From contig DATKCA010000203.1 in the NCBI GenBank assembly GCA_035544675.1, positions 1 to 35,206 of the forward strand: a DNA stretch of 35,206 nt, in the 5' to 3' direction. The DNA comes from DATKCA01 sp035544675 (GTDB lineage Bacteria; Acidobacteriota; Thermoanaerobaculia; Gp7-AA8). Below are positions 27,205 to 34,699 of this stretch, piece by piece. Under the pieces are notes generated by a model that saw only the letters and a program-made list of their open reading frames with translations, had not been told where the DNA came from and ran no database searches. The position numbers were made by a program, and so were the translations under genes. Within the stretch, counting starts at the first letter, position 1. Every line of letters begins with the position of its first letter.

Positions 27205-27303
27205 GGCCTTAGTCCTTAGTCCTTAGTCCTTGGTCCTTAGGAGAAGCGCGTTCTCCCAAGGACTAAGGACTCTCCTAAGGACTACGGACTAAGGACTAAG
27301 GCC
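27205..27303. repeat. Heptamer repeat hairpin, TTAGTCC family (B), copy 2
   Basis: The element begins GGCCTTAG and ends CTAAGGCC. The left arm is four TCCTTAG/TCCTTGG units ending CTTAGGAGAA, the centre is GCGCG, and the right arm is TTCTCCCAAGG-ACTAAGG-ACT plus a second opposed run of ACTAAGG units. The right arm is longer, as if one block had been duplicated. The centre resembles that of copy 1 (2331-2417). Confidence 0.92.
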
Positions 27304-27310
27304 TACCCCG

Positions 27311-27339
27311 GGCGCGGGTGGGGACACCCGCGCTCCATT
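27311..27339. repeat. GGAGCGCGGGTG hairpin element (family I), copy 2
   Basis: This is the reverse complement of the element at 22426-22454, with 28 of 29 positions equal. It is a stem of GCGCGGGTG and CACCCGCGC. It abuts the TTAGTCC hairpin, another case of two elements joined end to end. Confidence 0.85.
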
Positions 27340-27398
27340 CCGTGCCCCACCGCGGGCCTTGCTTTTGAACGGCACAACATGCGAAACAGCCACTTCCG

Positions 27399-28544
27399 AT
27401 GAGTGTCGCAGTCCTTTTCCCGCGCTTCGATCATCCGGCCATCGAGGAGCGTTACGCGAGCTGGCAGAGCGACATGCTCCTGCGCCGGCAGGCCACGGAA
27501 TTTCACTATTACGACCGGGACGAGCCGGCCCGGGACGTGATGGAGGATGTGCACGCCGGCCATGTTCTGGTGATTACGGATCCGCTTCTGGTTCCGTCGC
27601 CCGATCTGGTCGTGCGGCTCACCGCCGCTCTCGGCGATGCGGACGCGGCCGTTCCGATGACCAACGAGGCCGCGCATCCCGCACAGCGGGTGACACCGGC
27701 CACGCCGTATGCGACGCTTCAGGAGCTGTACGGGTCGATGGCGGCGCACGCCAGAACGAACAGCGCCGTCGAGCAGGTGGAGTGGGACGGCTCCGACCCC
27801 GGCGCTTACCTGTCCCGCGCCGCGCTCCTCGCGGCGGAGAAACAGCACCTCCGCAACGCTCTGGCCGGCCGCCGCGTCGCGGTCTCCAAAGGCGACTTCG
27901 TGCACCGCTGGAGCTCGATGCGCGGGCAGGTGCGTCAGGACCTGCTCGATCGGGTCTCCACCGACGCGAAGTCGATCCTGGAGTTCGGCTGCGGGGAAGG
28001 GGAGCTCGGTGCGGCGCTCAAAGCGCGCCAACGCTGCCGCATGGTCGGCGTCGAGCTCGACTCCGCGGCGGCGGCCGTCGCGCGCAAGCGGATCGACGAC
28101 GTCTACTGCGGCGACGTCCGCGAGATCGTGGCCCTCATTCACGAGCAGTTCGACTGGATCATCGGCGGCGACATCGTCGAGCACCTCGACGAGCCGTGGT
28201 CGTTCCTGGCCGACCTCCGGCGAATCTCGACGCCGGGCGGCCACCTCCTGCTCAGCCTCCCCAACATCGCCAACGCATCGGTCGTGGCCGACCTGCTGAA
28301 GGGGCGATTCGACTATGTCTACATGGGCCTCCTCTGCGTCGGCCACCTCCGCTTCTTCACGCGCAGCTCGATCGAGGACATGTTCTCGATCGCGGGATGG
28401 GCGTCCACCGAGATCACGCCGCAGGCTGCGCTTACGACGCCCGCTTCCACGCGGCTCCTCGAAACGCTGGCAGCGTCGGGCGTGCAGTTCTCGCGCGATG
28501 ATCTGACCACGCCCGGCTACTACGTCATCGCACGGAATCGATGA
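27399..28544 (+). CDS. SAM-dependent methyltransferase with an N-terminal glycosyltransferase-2-like remnant
   Basis: In this 381-residue protein the second half is a class I methyltransferase with ILEFGCGEGELGAAL (residues 193-207), VGVELDSAAAAVARKR, WIIGGDIVEHLDEPW and TPGGHLLLSLPNIAN. The first ~150 residues (HVLVITDPLLVPSPDLVVRL, DAAVPMTN, PGAYLSRAALL) look like a shortened GT-A/family 2 domain with little N-terminal nucleotide-binding part. It might be a bifunctional or degraded fusion acting on a glycan. Its stop overlaps the next gene's ATG (ATGA). Confidence 0.83.
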   Translation: MSVAVLFPRFDHPAIEERYASWQSDMLLRRQATEFHYYDRDEPARDVMEDVHAGHVLVITDPLLVPSPDLVVRLTAALGDADAAVPMTNEAAHPAQRVTPATPYATLQELYGSMAAHARTNSAVEQVEWDGSDPGAYLSRAALLAAEKQHLRNALAGRRVAVSKGDFVHRWSSMRGQVRQDLLDRVSTDAKSILEFGCGEGELGAALKARQRCRMVGVELDSAAAAVARKRIDDVYCGDVREIVALIHEQFDWIIGGDIVEHLDEPWSFLADLRRISTPGGHLLLSLPNIANASVVADLLKGRFDYVYMGLLCVGHLRFFTRSSIEDMFSIAGWASTEITPQAALTTPASTRLLETLAASGVQFSRDDLTTPGYYVIARNR

Positions 28545-29350
28545 CGGAGCGACGTGTGACTCTCCTCCTCGACGACACGGCGCTGTCGCGGCCGAACCGC
28601 GTGGCGCTGGCGCAGGCGGATGCGCTCATCGCGCGAGGATTCGCAGTGCGCATCGTGACCAGGGGAGAGCCGCAGACATGGCGCAGCTCGCGGGCGGAGT
28701 GGATTCACGTCGATGACCTCAGCCAGTACCGGCCCGCTGCGGCCGAGCGCGTCCTCCGCGCCGATGACGAGAGACTCCGGCCTCTGATCATCGTCGACGA
28801 CGATCTCTACCGCACCCGGGCGCCGCGGGAGAACGAACCGCTGCGGGTCCTCCTGTACGGTGCCTCGCATCGCCACAGCAAGGGCGTGGACGACGGCTAC
28901 GGCGCCGCGGCGCACGCGCGCTGGTTTCACGGCAAGCTCGATCTCGTCCGCGTCTCTCCATGGGCGCCGTCACGCGAAGAGCCGCTCGACGCCGTCCAGG
29001 AGTTTCACCTCGCCCTGACCACGAGCGAGATGACCCGCCTGATGCACTCCTGTGACGCGATGCTGGCGCCGTCATGGAGCGAGGAGCCGTTCGACCTGCC
29101 GTTCGCCGAAGCGCTGGCATCCGGCCTGGTTGTCGTCGCCAGCGATACAGAGGCGCACCGCGGGGTCGATCCGGCCGCCGGCTACGCGCTCCTGGCGCCC
29201 GAGCGCAACGCCGTCGAGCTCGGCGAGCGGCTGCTGGAAGTCCTCGATGACGACGCCCTCCGCGGAACGCTGCGCGCGCGAGCGCGCGAGGTAGCCGGGC
29301 AGTGGCGCGCGGAACGTGTCGTGAAGAAGCTCGAAGATTTCCTGAAGTGA
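28541..29350 (+). CDS. Shortened GT-B glycosyltransferase paralogue
   Basis: The 269-residue protein is clearly related to the product of 25051-26064 (shared RVALAQADALIARG, VSPWAPSREEPLDAVQEFHLAL, EMTRLMHSCDAMLAPS, YALLAPERNAVELGERLLE). It lacks about 68 residues corresponding to residues ~65-137 of that protein, that is, much of the N-terminal acceptor domain. E182 and E190 of the E-x7-E motif remain. It may be inactive, act as a partner of the full-length enzyme or bind a different acceptor. It is translationally coupled to the upstream methyltransferase (ATGA). Confidence 0.82.
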   Translation: MTERRVTLLLDDTALSRPNRVALAQADALIARGFAVRIVTRGEPQTWRSSRAEWIHVDDLSQYRPAAAERVLRADDERLRPLIIVDDDLYRTRAPRENEPLRVLLYGASHRHSKGVDDGYGAAAHARWFHGKLDLVRVSPWAPSREEPLDAVQEFHLALTTSEMTRLMHSCDAMLAPSWSEEPFDLPFAEALASGLVVVASDTEAHRGVDPAAGYALLAPERNAVELGERLLEVLDDDALRGTLRARAREVAGQWRAERVVKKLEDFLK

Positions 29351-29390
29351 TGACGCGGTGGAGGACAAAAACGCGAGGCCTCGTGATTGC

Positions 29391-29408
29391 TTGTGAAAGT
29401 TTTCGCAA
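29391..29408. promoter_or_regulatory. Rex operator upstream of nuoB
   Basis: TTGTGAA-AGTT-TTCGCAA matches the Rex pattern TTGTGAA-N4-TTCACAA except for one base. It is centred about 53 bp before the nuoB ATG and overlaps the predicted -35 box. Together with the site at 5043-5060 it links two nuo blocks to the same regulator. Confidence 0.72.
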
Positions 29409-29419
29409 GTCCCTATAGA
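29391..29419 (+). promoter_or_regulatory. Predicted promoter of the nuoB block
   Basis: A -35-like TTGTGA (29391-29396), a 17-bp spacer and a -10-like TATAGA (29414-29419) lie 34-62 bp before the nuoB ATG. The -35 is the left half of the Rex operator, so repressor binding would exclude RNA polymerase. Confidence 0.55.
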
Positions 29420-29452
29420 ATCGCCGCGCCTGCAGCCTGTGGTGCCTGACGA

Positions 29453-30037
29453 ATGCCAATCGACAAAGTCGAATACAAAGACTCGATCATCCCGCGCAAA
29501 CGCGGAGCCGCGCCCGGCGAGAATCCTGAAAAGGGCCTCATCACCCTCCCCGGCGAGGCGGTGCCCGAGATCGAGGACCTGGCCAGCGGCTCGTACCTGA
29601 CCACCAGGCTCGACATGATGCTGAACTGGGCGCGCGGCAACTCGCTGTGGCCGCTGCCGTTCGGCACTGCCTGCTGCGCGATCGAGTTCATGTCCATGGT
29701 GTCTTCGCACTACGACATCGCCCGCTTCGGCGCCGAAGTCGTCCGCTTCTCGCCGCGACAGGCCGACATGATGATCGTGGCCGGAACGATCGTGGACAAG
29801 ATCGCCCCCGTCCTCAAGAAGATCTACGACCAGATGCCCGAGCCGAAGTACGTCGTCTCCATGGGCGCCTGCGCCACGTCCGGCGGCTTCTACCGCGCCT
29901 ATCACGTGGTCCAGGGCATCGACGAGATCATCCCGGTCGACATCTGGGTGCCGGGGTGCCCCCCCACGCCGGAGGGGCTGATGTACGGGATCCTCAAGCT
30001 GGCCGACAAGATCAAGCGCGGAGAGATCAAGCGGTGA
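29453..30037 (+). CDS. nuoB: NADH-quinone oxidoreductase subunit B
   Basis: This 194-residue peripheral-arm subunit carries the N2 [4Fe-4S] cluster next to the quinone site. The ligands are C74 and C75 (GTACCAIEFM), C140 (MGACATSGGFY) and C169 (VPGCPPTPEGL). The N-terminal ~45 residues are longer and more polar than in many homologues (SIIPRKRGAAPGENPEKGLI). It is the first gene of the third nuo block, far from nuoA, its usual neighbour. Confidence 0.97.
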   Translation: MPIDKVEYKDSIIPRKRGAAPGENPEKGLITLPGEAVPEIEDLASGSYLTTRLDMMLNWARGNSLWPLPFGTACCAIEFMSMVSSHYDIARFGAEVVRFSPRQADMMIVAGTIVDKIAPVLKKIYDQMPEPKYVVSMGACATSGGFYRAYHVVQGIDEIIPVDIWVPGCPPTPEGLMYGILKLADKIKRGEIKR

Positions 30038-30054
30038 ATAGCTTTCCGGCCACC

Positions 30055-30123
30055 GGGCTCGGGGCGCGGGGCTCAGGGCTTCGATCCCCCTCCCCAGAGC
30101 CCAGAGCCCAGAGCCCAGAGCCC
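30055..30123. repeat. Heptamer repeat hairpin, GAGCCCA family (C), copy 2
   Basis: Left units GGGCTCG, GGGCGCG and GGGCTCA lead to a loop with TTCGATCC (30080-30087), then four perfect AGAGCCC units. It shares the loop sequence with copy 1 (8751-8829) although the arms differ in unit number. It fills the nuoB-nuoCD gap and ends eight bases before the nuoCD ATG, leaving no room for a normal Shine-Dalgarno. Confidence 0.88.
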
Positions 30124-30131
30124 GTCAAATC

Positions 30132-31910
30132 ATGAGCACCCTGACCCGATTCAGCGCCATCCCGTACACCGGGCCGGCTCCGACGAACCGGGAGCCGTAC
30201 GTCCCCCTCGACGCCGCCGTGATCGACGCGCGCGGCGCCGAGATCGCCTCGAAGATCGACCATCCCGGCGTGCAGCAGGAGACCGGCCAGGATCTCCCGA
30301 CCTTCATCGTCGAGCGCGACCACATCATCGGCGTGCTCCGCGCCCTTCACGATCATCCGGACCTGCGCTTCACGATGCCGCTGGACCTCTGGGGCGCCGA
30401 CTATCCGCGCCGCGAGAAGCGCTTCGACGTGCTGTACCAGCTCTACTCCCTGGCCAACAACGAGAGGATCCGCCTCAAGGTCCGCGTCGCCGACGGCGAG
30501 AGTGTGCCGACCAGCACCGTCCTCTTCAAGGGATGCGACTGGTACGAGCGCGAGGTCTTCGACATGTTCGGTGTGACGTTCGAAGGCCACCCGAACCTGC
30601 GCCGCATTCTCACGCACGAGATGTTTCAGGGACACGCCCTGCGCAAGGACTACGATCCGGCCCAGCGCTGGCTGCTCACCGAGAAAGACGTGGCCACCAT
30701 CCAGCCGAAGATCGATCCGCGATACGCCAGCGAGGACTCCGACTTCGAGCGCGTCACCCTGAACCTCGGCCCCTCCCATCCGGCCATGCACGGCACGCTC
30801 CGCGTCGTCGTCACGCTCGACGGCGAGAAGATCATCGGGGCCGGCCAGGAGATCGGCTACCTCCACCGCTGCTTCGAGAAGATGTCCGAGACGCACACCT
30901 ATCAGCAGGTCATCCCGTACACCGACCGGCTCAACTACTGCTCGGCCATCATCAACAACGTCGGCTACTGCATGGCCGTCGAGAAGCTTCTCGGTATCGA
31001 GGCTCCGGCGCGCGCCCAGCACATCCGGCTGATGCTCTCGGAGTTCATGCGCATCGCCGACCACATCGTCTGCGTCGCCGCGAACCTGGTCGACATCGGC
31101 GCGCTCACGAACTTCTGGTACCTCTTCCAGCCCCGCGAAGAGATCCTCGGGCTCGTCGAGTCGTGCTGCGGGGCGCGCCTCCTTCCGTCATACACGCGCG
31201 TGGGCGGCATGGCGGTCGACGTTCCGGACGACTTCCTGGAGAACTCCCAGCGGCTCATCGACATGCTGCCGAAGTACCTCGACGACGTCGAGAAACTGGT
31301 CGTCGGCAACCGGATCTTCCGCGAGCGCGTGGAAGGCGTCGGCGTGATCAGCACCGCGGATGCGATCAACTACGGGTTCACCGGCCCGTGCCTGCGCGCC
31401 TGCGGCGTCCCCTTCGACGTCCGCAAATCCAACCCCTACCTCGGATACGAGACTTACGACTGGGACGTCCCGGTGGCCGAGGGTGGCGACACGTTCGCCC
31501 GTTTCCTGGTCCGGTTCGAAGAGATGCGCCAGTCGATCCGCATCCTGCAGCAGGCCATCCGCCGCGGACTGCCCGAAGGGCCGGTGATGGTCGACAACCC
31601 GTATGTCGCGCTGCCGCCCAAGGAGAAGGTCTACAACGAGATGGAGTCCCTCATCTACCACTTCAAGCTGATCATGCACGGCATTCAGCCGCCGGTCGGC
31701 GAGGCCTATTTCCAGGTCGAAGGCGGCAACGGTGAGGTCGGCTTCTACGTCGTCTCGGACGGGACGAAGAACCCCTACCGCGTGCGCTGCCGGCCCCCCT
31801 GCTTCCCGATCTTCTCGGCGTACGGGCAGATGATCATCGGGCAGACGATTCCCGACGCCATCGCCGCGCTCGGTTCGCTCAACATCATCGCCGGGGAGCT
31901 CGATCACTGA
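30132..31910 (+). CDS. nuoCD: NADH-quinone oxidoreductase subunits C and D, fused
   Basis: In this 592-residue fusion, residues ~1-190 are NuoC (YPRREKRFDVLYQLYSL, LFKGCDWYEREVFDMFGV, GHPNLRRILTHEMFQGHALRKDY). Residues ~205-592 are NuoD, the 49-kDa subunit that lines the quinone cavity (NLGPSHPAMHGTLR, EIGYLHRCFEKMSETHTYQQ, LNYCSAIINNVGY, LSEFMRIADHI). The natural NuoC-NuoD fusion is known from several bacterial groups. The stop overlaps the nuoI start (TGATG), so the two are coupled. Confidence 0.98.
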   Translation: MSTLTRFSAIPYTGPAPTNREPYVPLDAAVIDARGAEIASKIDHPGVQQETGQDLPTFIVERDHIIGVLRALHDHPDLRFTMPLDLWGADYPRREKRFDVLYQLYSLANNERIRLKVRVADGESVPTSTVLFKGCDWYEREVFDMFGVTFEGHPNLRRILTHEMFQGHALRKDYDPAQRWLLTEKDVATIQPKIDPRYASEDSDFERVTLNLGPSHPAMHGTLRVVVTLDGEKIIGAGQEIGYLHRCFEKMSETHTYQQVIPYTDRLNYCSAIINNVGYCMAVEKLLGIEAPARAQHIRLMLSEFMRIADHIVCVAANLVDIGALTNFWYLFQPREEILGLVESCCGARLLPSYTRVGGMAVDVPDDFLENSQRLIDMLPKYLDDVEKLVVGNRIFRERVEGVGVISTADAINYGFTGPCLRACGVPFDVRKSNPYLGYETYDWDVPVAEGGDTFARFLVRFEEMRQSIRILQQAIRRGLPEGPVMVDNPYVALPPKEKVYNEMESLIYHFKLIMHGIQPPVGEAYFQVEGGNGEVGFYVVSDGTKNPYRVRCRPPCFPIFSAYGQMIIGQTIPDAIAALGSLNIIAGELDH

Positions 31911-32545
31911 TGGCCATCGGCGTCGTCAAGATGGAGCGGAAGCGCCTCTCCCCGGCAGGGCGCCTGTACATCCCGGCCATCCTCTCCGGGATGGTCATCA
32001 CGCTCCGCCATCTGCTGAAGAACCTGTTCAACATGAAGGGCCTGCCGACGATTCAGTATCCGGAGGTCAAGCGTGTCTACTCCGGGCGCTTCCGCGGCCG
32101 GCACATCCTCACCACCCGCGAGGACGGCACGACGCGCTGCGTGGCCTGTTTCATGTGCTCGACGGCCTGTCCGGCCGAGTGCATCACCATCGAGGCCGGC
32201 GAGGATGACCGCACGCGTGAGAAGTTCCCCGTCCGCTACGACATCGACCTGCTGCGCTGCATCTTCTGCGGCTACTGCGTCGACGCCTGTCCGGAGGACG
32301 CGATCTACATGACGCGCGACTACGAGATGGCCATCGACACACGCGCGCGCGCGGTCGTCGGCCTGCGCGACCTCGTCGTGCCGCCGAACTTCCCCGTCGC
32401 TCCCATGGGCTGGCGCCCGTACTACGGCGAGATCGACAAGCACGGCACGGCCGGAGGTACGGGAATTGGACAGCCGATCCGCGAGGCACCGTACCAGGAC
32501 GACGATCCCGTGCCGAACCCCGAGCTGTACCGGGGAGGTGGGTAG
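31910..32545 (+). CDS. nuoI: NADH-quinone oxidoreductase subunit I
   Basis: This 211-residue subunit has two [4Fe-4S] ferredoxin motifs: C77, C80, C83, C87 (CVACFMCSTACP) and C117, C120, C123, C127 (CIFCGYCVDACP), binding clusters N6a and N6b. An amphipathic N-terminal segment (IPAILSGMVITLRHLLKNLF) is expected to touch the membrane arm. An extra cysteine (C91) follows the first motif. Its TAG stop is directly followed by a CCGGNAA repeat. Confidence 0.97.
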   Translation: MAIGVVKMERKRLSPAGRLYIPAILSGMVITLRHLLKNLFNMKGLPTIQYPEVKRVYSGRFRGRHILTTREDGTTRCVACFMCSTACPAECITIEAGEDDRTREKFPVRYDIDLLRCIFCGYCVDACPEDAIYMTRDYEMAIDTRARAVVGLRDLVVPPNFPVAPMGWRPYYGEIDKHGTAGGTGIGQPIREAPYQDDDPVPNPELYRGGG

Positions 32546-32584
<39 letters not shown>

Positions 32585-32594
32585 CGCAGGGATC

Positions 32595-33050
32595 ATGAAA
32601 CCGCTCGAGACGACCCCCGAAGAAGTCCTCAGGCAAGCCATCCAGTCGGAGGTCGAGACGCGCGTCTACTATCAGCTCATGGCGGAGCGCGCCGGCTCCC
32701 CGGCGGTCAGGACTCGCATGCTGCAGCTTGCGGACGGTGAGCTGCTTCACCGCGCCAAGATGGAGCGGAAGTACCGCGAGCACATCGGCCACCCCGCTCC
32801 TCCTCCAACCGAGGTGAAGCTCGAGCTGCCGTATGACGTGCGCAATCTCGACATGCGCCAGGCGCTCAAGCACGCCCTCGAGCGCGAGCGCGAGTCGGAG
32901 AGCTACTACCGGTTCATGGCCGAGCGTGTGCCGAACACCGAGCTGGGCCGGCTCTTCATGGAGCTGGCCGAGATCGAGTGGAAGCACAAGACCGATCTGC
33001 AGGCGGAGTACGACAGCCTGGCCGAGGGTGACTTCCTGGCGGACATCTGA
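32595..33050 (+). CDS. Ferritin-like (rubrerythrin-type) diiron protein
   Basis: This 151-residue four-helix protein has two repeated halves, each with a glutamate-rich helix (VLRQAIQSEVETRVYYQLMAER; HALERERESESYYRFMAER) and an E-x2-H motif (E49-H52 in DGELLHRAK; EIEWKH in the second half). These are the usual diiron ligands. No rubredoxin domain is present. It probably reduces peroxide or handles iron. Its place after nuoI and before a cysteine desulfurase fits iron-sulfur or oxidative-stress physiology. An AGGG precedes the ATG. Confidence 0.85.
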   Translation: MKPLETTPEEVLRQAIQSEVETRVYYQLMAERAGSPAVRTRMLQLADGELLHRAKMERKYREHIGHPAPPPTEVKLELPYDVRNLDMRQALKHALERERESESYYRFMAERVPNTELGRLFMELAEIEWKHKTDLQAEYDSLAEGDFLADI

Positions 33051-33051
33051 A

Positions 33052-33104
33052 GTGGAGGACAGGCAATCTTGCCTGTCGGACAGGCAGGATTGCCTGTCCT
33101 CCAC
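33052..33104. repeat. GTGGAGGACAGGCA hairpin element (family E), copy 2
   Basis: The ends GTGGAGGACAGGCAATC and GATTGCCTGTCCTCCAC are perfect complements, with an inner GCCTGTCGGACAGGC palindrome. It starts two bases after the ferritin-like gene stop. Copy 1 is inside nuoM (12835-12897). Confidence 0.9.
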
Positions 33105-33357
33105 ACATTCACGCGCGATTCACGACTCGAACACGCGCGCATCACGTTTCGCTCTCTGCGCCGCGTCTCTCACTCTTTTCTGACGCGCGCGCTCACGCCG
33201 TCCTCACAGGCGTTGCCTAGACTCACTCTCGTCATACAGACGCTTTCGTTTCCCCCAGGAACCGGCAGCGCGTTGTATGAGAGAGAGAGACGGGCAGGCC
33301 GGTGGTCGCGCGTGGCGATCGCCGGCCTGACTGTTTCTGCGCGATAATCCCGCGGCC
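33105..33357. other. Gene-free leader of the cysteine desulfurase gene
   Basis: No protein-like frame was recognised. A weak promoter-like pair (TTGCCT at 33213-33218, TACAGA at about 33236) and a stem CAGGCCGG (33295-33302)/CCGGCCTG (33322-33329) lie before the desulfurase start. No IscR-type or other operator could be named. With the repeat at 33052-33104 the gap totals 307 bp. Confidence 0.4.
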
Positions 33358-34503
33358 GTGTCCGCCACCATCTACCTCGACAACAACGCCACCACCCGCG
33401 TCGCCGACGAAGTCATCGCCGCGATGACGCCGTTCTACCGGGAGCACTACGGGAACGCCCGCGCCGTTCACGCGCTCGGCCGCCGCGCCCACGACGCGGT
33501 CGAGGACGCGAGGCGCTCCGTGGCCAGACTGATCGGCTGCGATACGGCCGAGGTCGTCTTCACCAGCTGCGGCACCGAGGGCAATGCGCTGACGATCCGC
33601 GGACTCGTCGATGCGAAGCCCCAGCGCCGCCGTGTCGTCACCACCGCGGTCGAGCACCCGTCGGTGATGACACTGCTCCGCGCCATCGAGGCCGCCGGCG
33701 AGATCGAGCTGGCCGTCGCTCCGGTCGGCCCCGACGGCGAACTCGACCTCGACGCGATGCGCGACGTCGTCGACGACCGCACACTCCTAGTCTCGGTGAT
33801 GCTCGCCCAGAACGAGACCGGCGTCATTCTTCCCGTCGCCGCGGTGGCCACCATCGCGCGCGCCCGTGGGGCGCTGCTTCACGTCGACGCGGTGCAGGCC
33901 GCGGCGAAGATCCCCATCGACGCGCGCGTCCTCGGCGCGGACTTCCTCACGATCTCCGGCCACAAGTTTCACGCGCCGAAAGGCGTCGCCGCGCTCATGG
34001 TGCGGCGCGGCTTGAAACTCACACCGCTCTGGTACGGTGGCGGCCAGGAGCTGGGCCTCCGGTCCGGCACCGAGCCCGTCCCCTCGCTCGTTGGCCTCGG
34101 CGTCGCCGCCGATCTCGCCCGCCGCTCCCTTTCCGGCTTCGGTCGCGTCACGGCGTTGCGCGACCGCCTGGAGACGTTTCTCCGCGATGCCTCACCCGAG
34201 GTCTCGATCAACGGAGCGTCGCAGCCGCGCCTCGGCAACACCGCGAACGTGTCCTTTCACGGGCTGATGGCGGATGCGGTCGTCCGCACGCTCGACGAGG
34301 CTGGAGTCTGCGTCTCCGCCGGCGCGGCCTGTCATTCCGGACGGGTCGAACCGACCGCCGTCATGAAAGCGATGAACAAACCGCTCGATGCCGCCCTGGG
34401 CGCCGTGCGCTTCTCGCTCTCGCGTTACACGACCGAGGCGGAGATCGACCGGGCCGTGGGTGCGACCGTCGCCGGCATCGTCGCATCACGCCCGCGCCGA
34501 TAA
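33358..34503 (+). CDS. Cysteine desulfurase (NifS/IscS family)
   Basis: This 381-residue PLP enzyme removes sulfur from cysteine for iron-sulfur cluster assembly. Key parts are YLDNNATTRV (residues 6-15), His100 in AVEHPSV, the PLP-binding Lys203 in SGHKFHAPKG, LRSGTEP (234-240) and the catalytic Cys325 in AGAACHSGRVEP. The GTG at 33358 is the first in-frame start that keeps the family N-terminus; no Shine-Dalgarno is visible. No iscU or iscA gene is adjacent. Confidence 0.94.
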   Translation: MSATIYLDNNATTRVADEVIAAMTPFYREHYGNARAVHALGRRAHDAVEDARRSVARLIGCDTAEVVFTSCGTEGNALTIRGLVDAKPQRRRVVTTAVEHPSVMTLLRAIEAAGEIELAVAPVGPDGELDLDAMRDVVDDRTLLVSVMLAQNETGVILPVAAVATIARARGALLHVDAVQAAAKIPIDARVLGADFLTISGHKFHAPKGVAALMVRRGLKLTPLWYGGGQELGLRSGTEPVPSLVGLGVAADLARRSLSGFGRVTALRDRLETFLRDASPEVSINGASQPRLGNTANVSFHGLMADAVVRTLDEAGVCVSAGAACHSGRVEPTAVMKAMNKPLDAALGAVRFSLSRYTTEAEIDRAVGATVAGIVASRPRR

Positions 34504-34527
34504 TTAGTAGCCTTGCGGCCGATGTCC

Positions 34528-34641
34528 TCACTGATGCGCCGGCTGGCGGTGCAGACTCTCCACGCCGCCTTCTTCCAGCGTGAGGATGTGCATGAAGACA
34601 TTCAGTGGATAGAAGAAGTCGCGGTATGCGAGCTCAGCCAC
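34528..34641 (-). pseudogene. N-terminal fragment of a methyltransferase-type gene
   Basis: A 37-codon frame (GTG start) begins VAELAYRDFFYPLNVFMHIL and then TLEEGG before turning into unrelated codons and a stop. This beginning resembles, from memory, the N-terminus of a class of bacterial SAM methyltransferases (RDFFYPLNVFMHILT followed by EEGEV). The SAM-binding remainder is missing, so it looks like a truncated remnant between the desulfurase gene and the next exported-protein gene. Confidence 0.45.
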
Positions 34642-34699
34642 GCCGCGGATTCTAATGGTTGCCCGCCTCAGCGAAATGTGTCACCGTCCCGCCCCAACC

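Larger units (their letters stand above)
27092..27398. other. 307-bp divergent gap filled by three repeat types
   Basis: From left to right: a CATTCCGGGTGTAGCGAGG-type repeat at about 27139-27166, the 99-bp TTAGTCC hairpin (27205-27303), and the inverted copy of the GGAGCGCGGGTG element (27311-27339). The region lies between the divergent radical SAM and methyltransferase genes and must carry both promoters, but I could not assign them. A seven-codon frame (27379-27402) ends in ATGA overlapping the next gene's start and may be fortuitous. Confidence 0.7.

Noticed and set aside
26027..27398. A small peptide precursor next to the radical SAM enzyme (RiPP system)
   Set aside because: No short frame with a leader-like or Cys/Gly-rich core and a ribosome-binding site was found in the neighbouring gaps.
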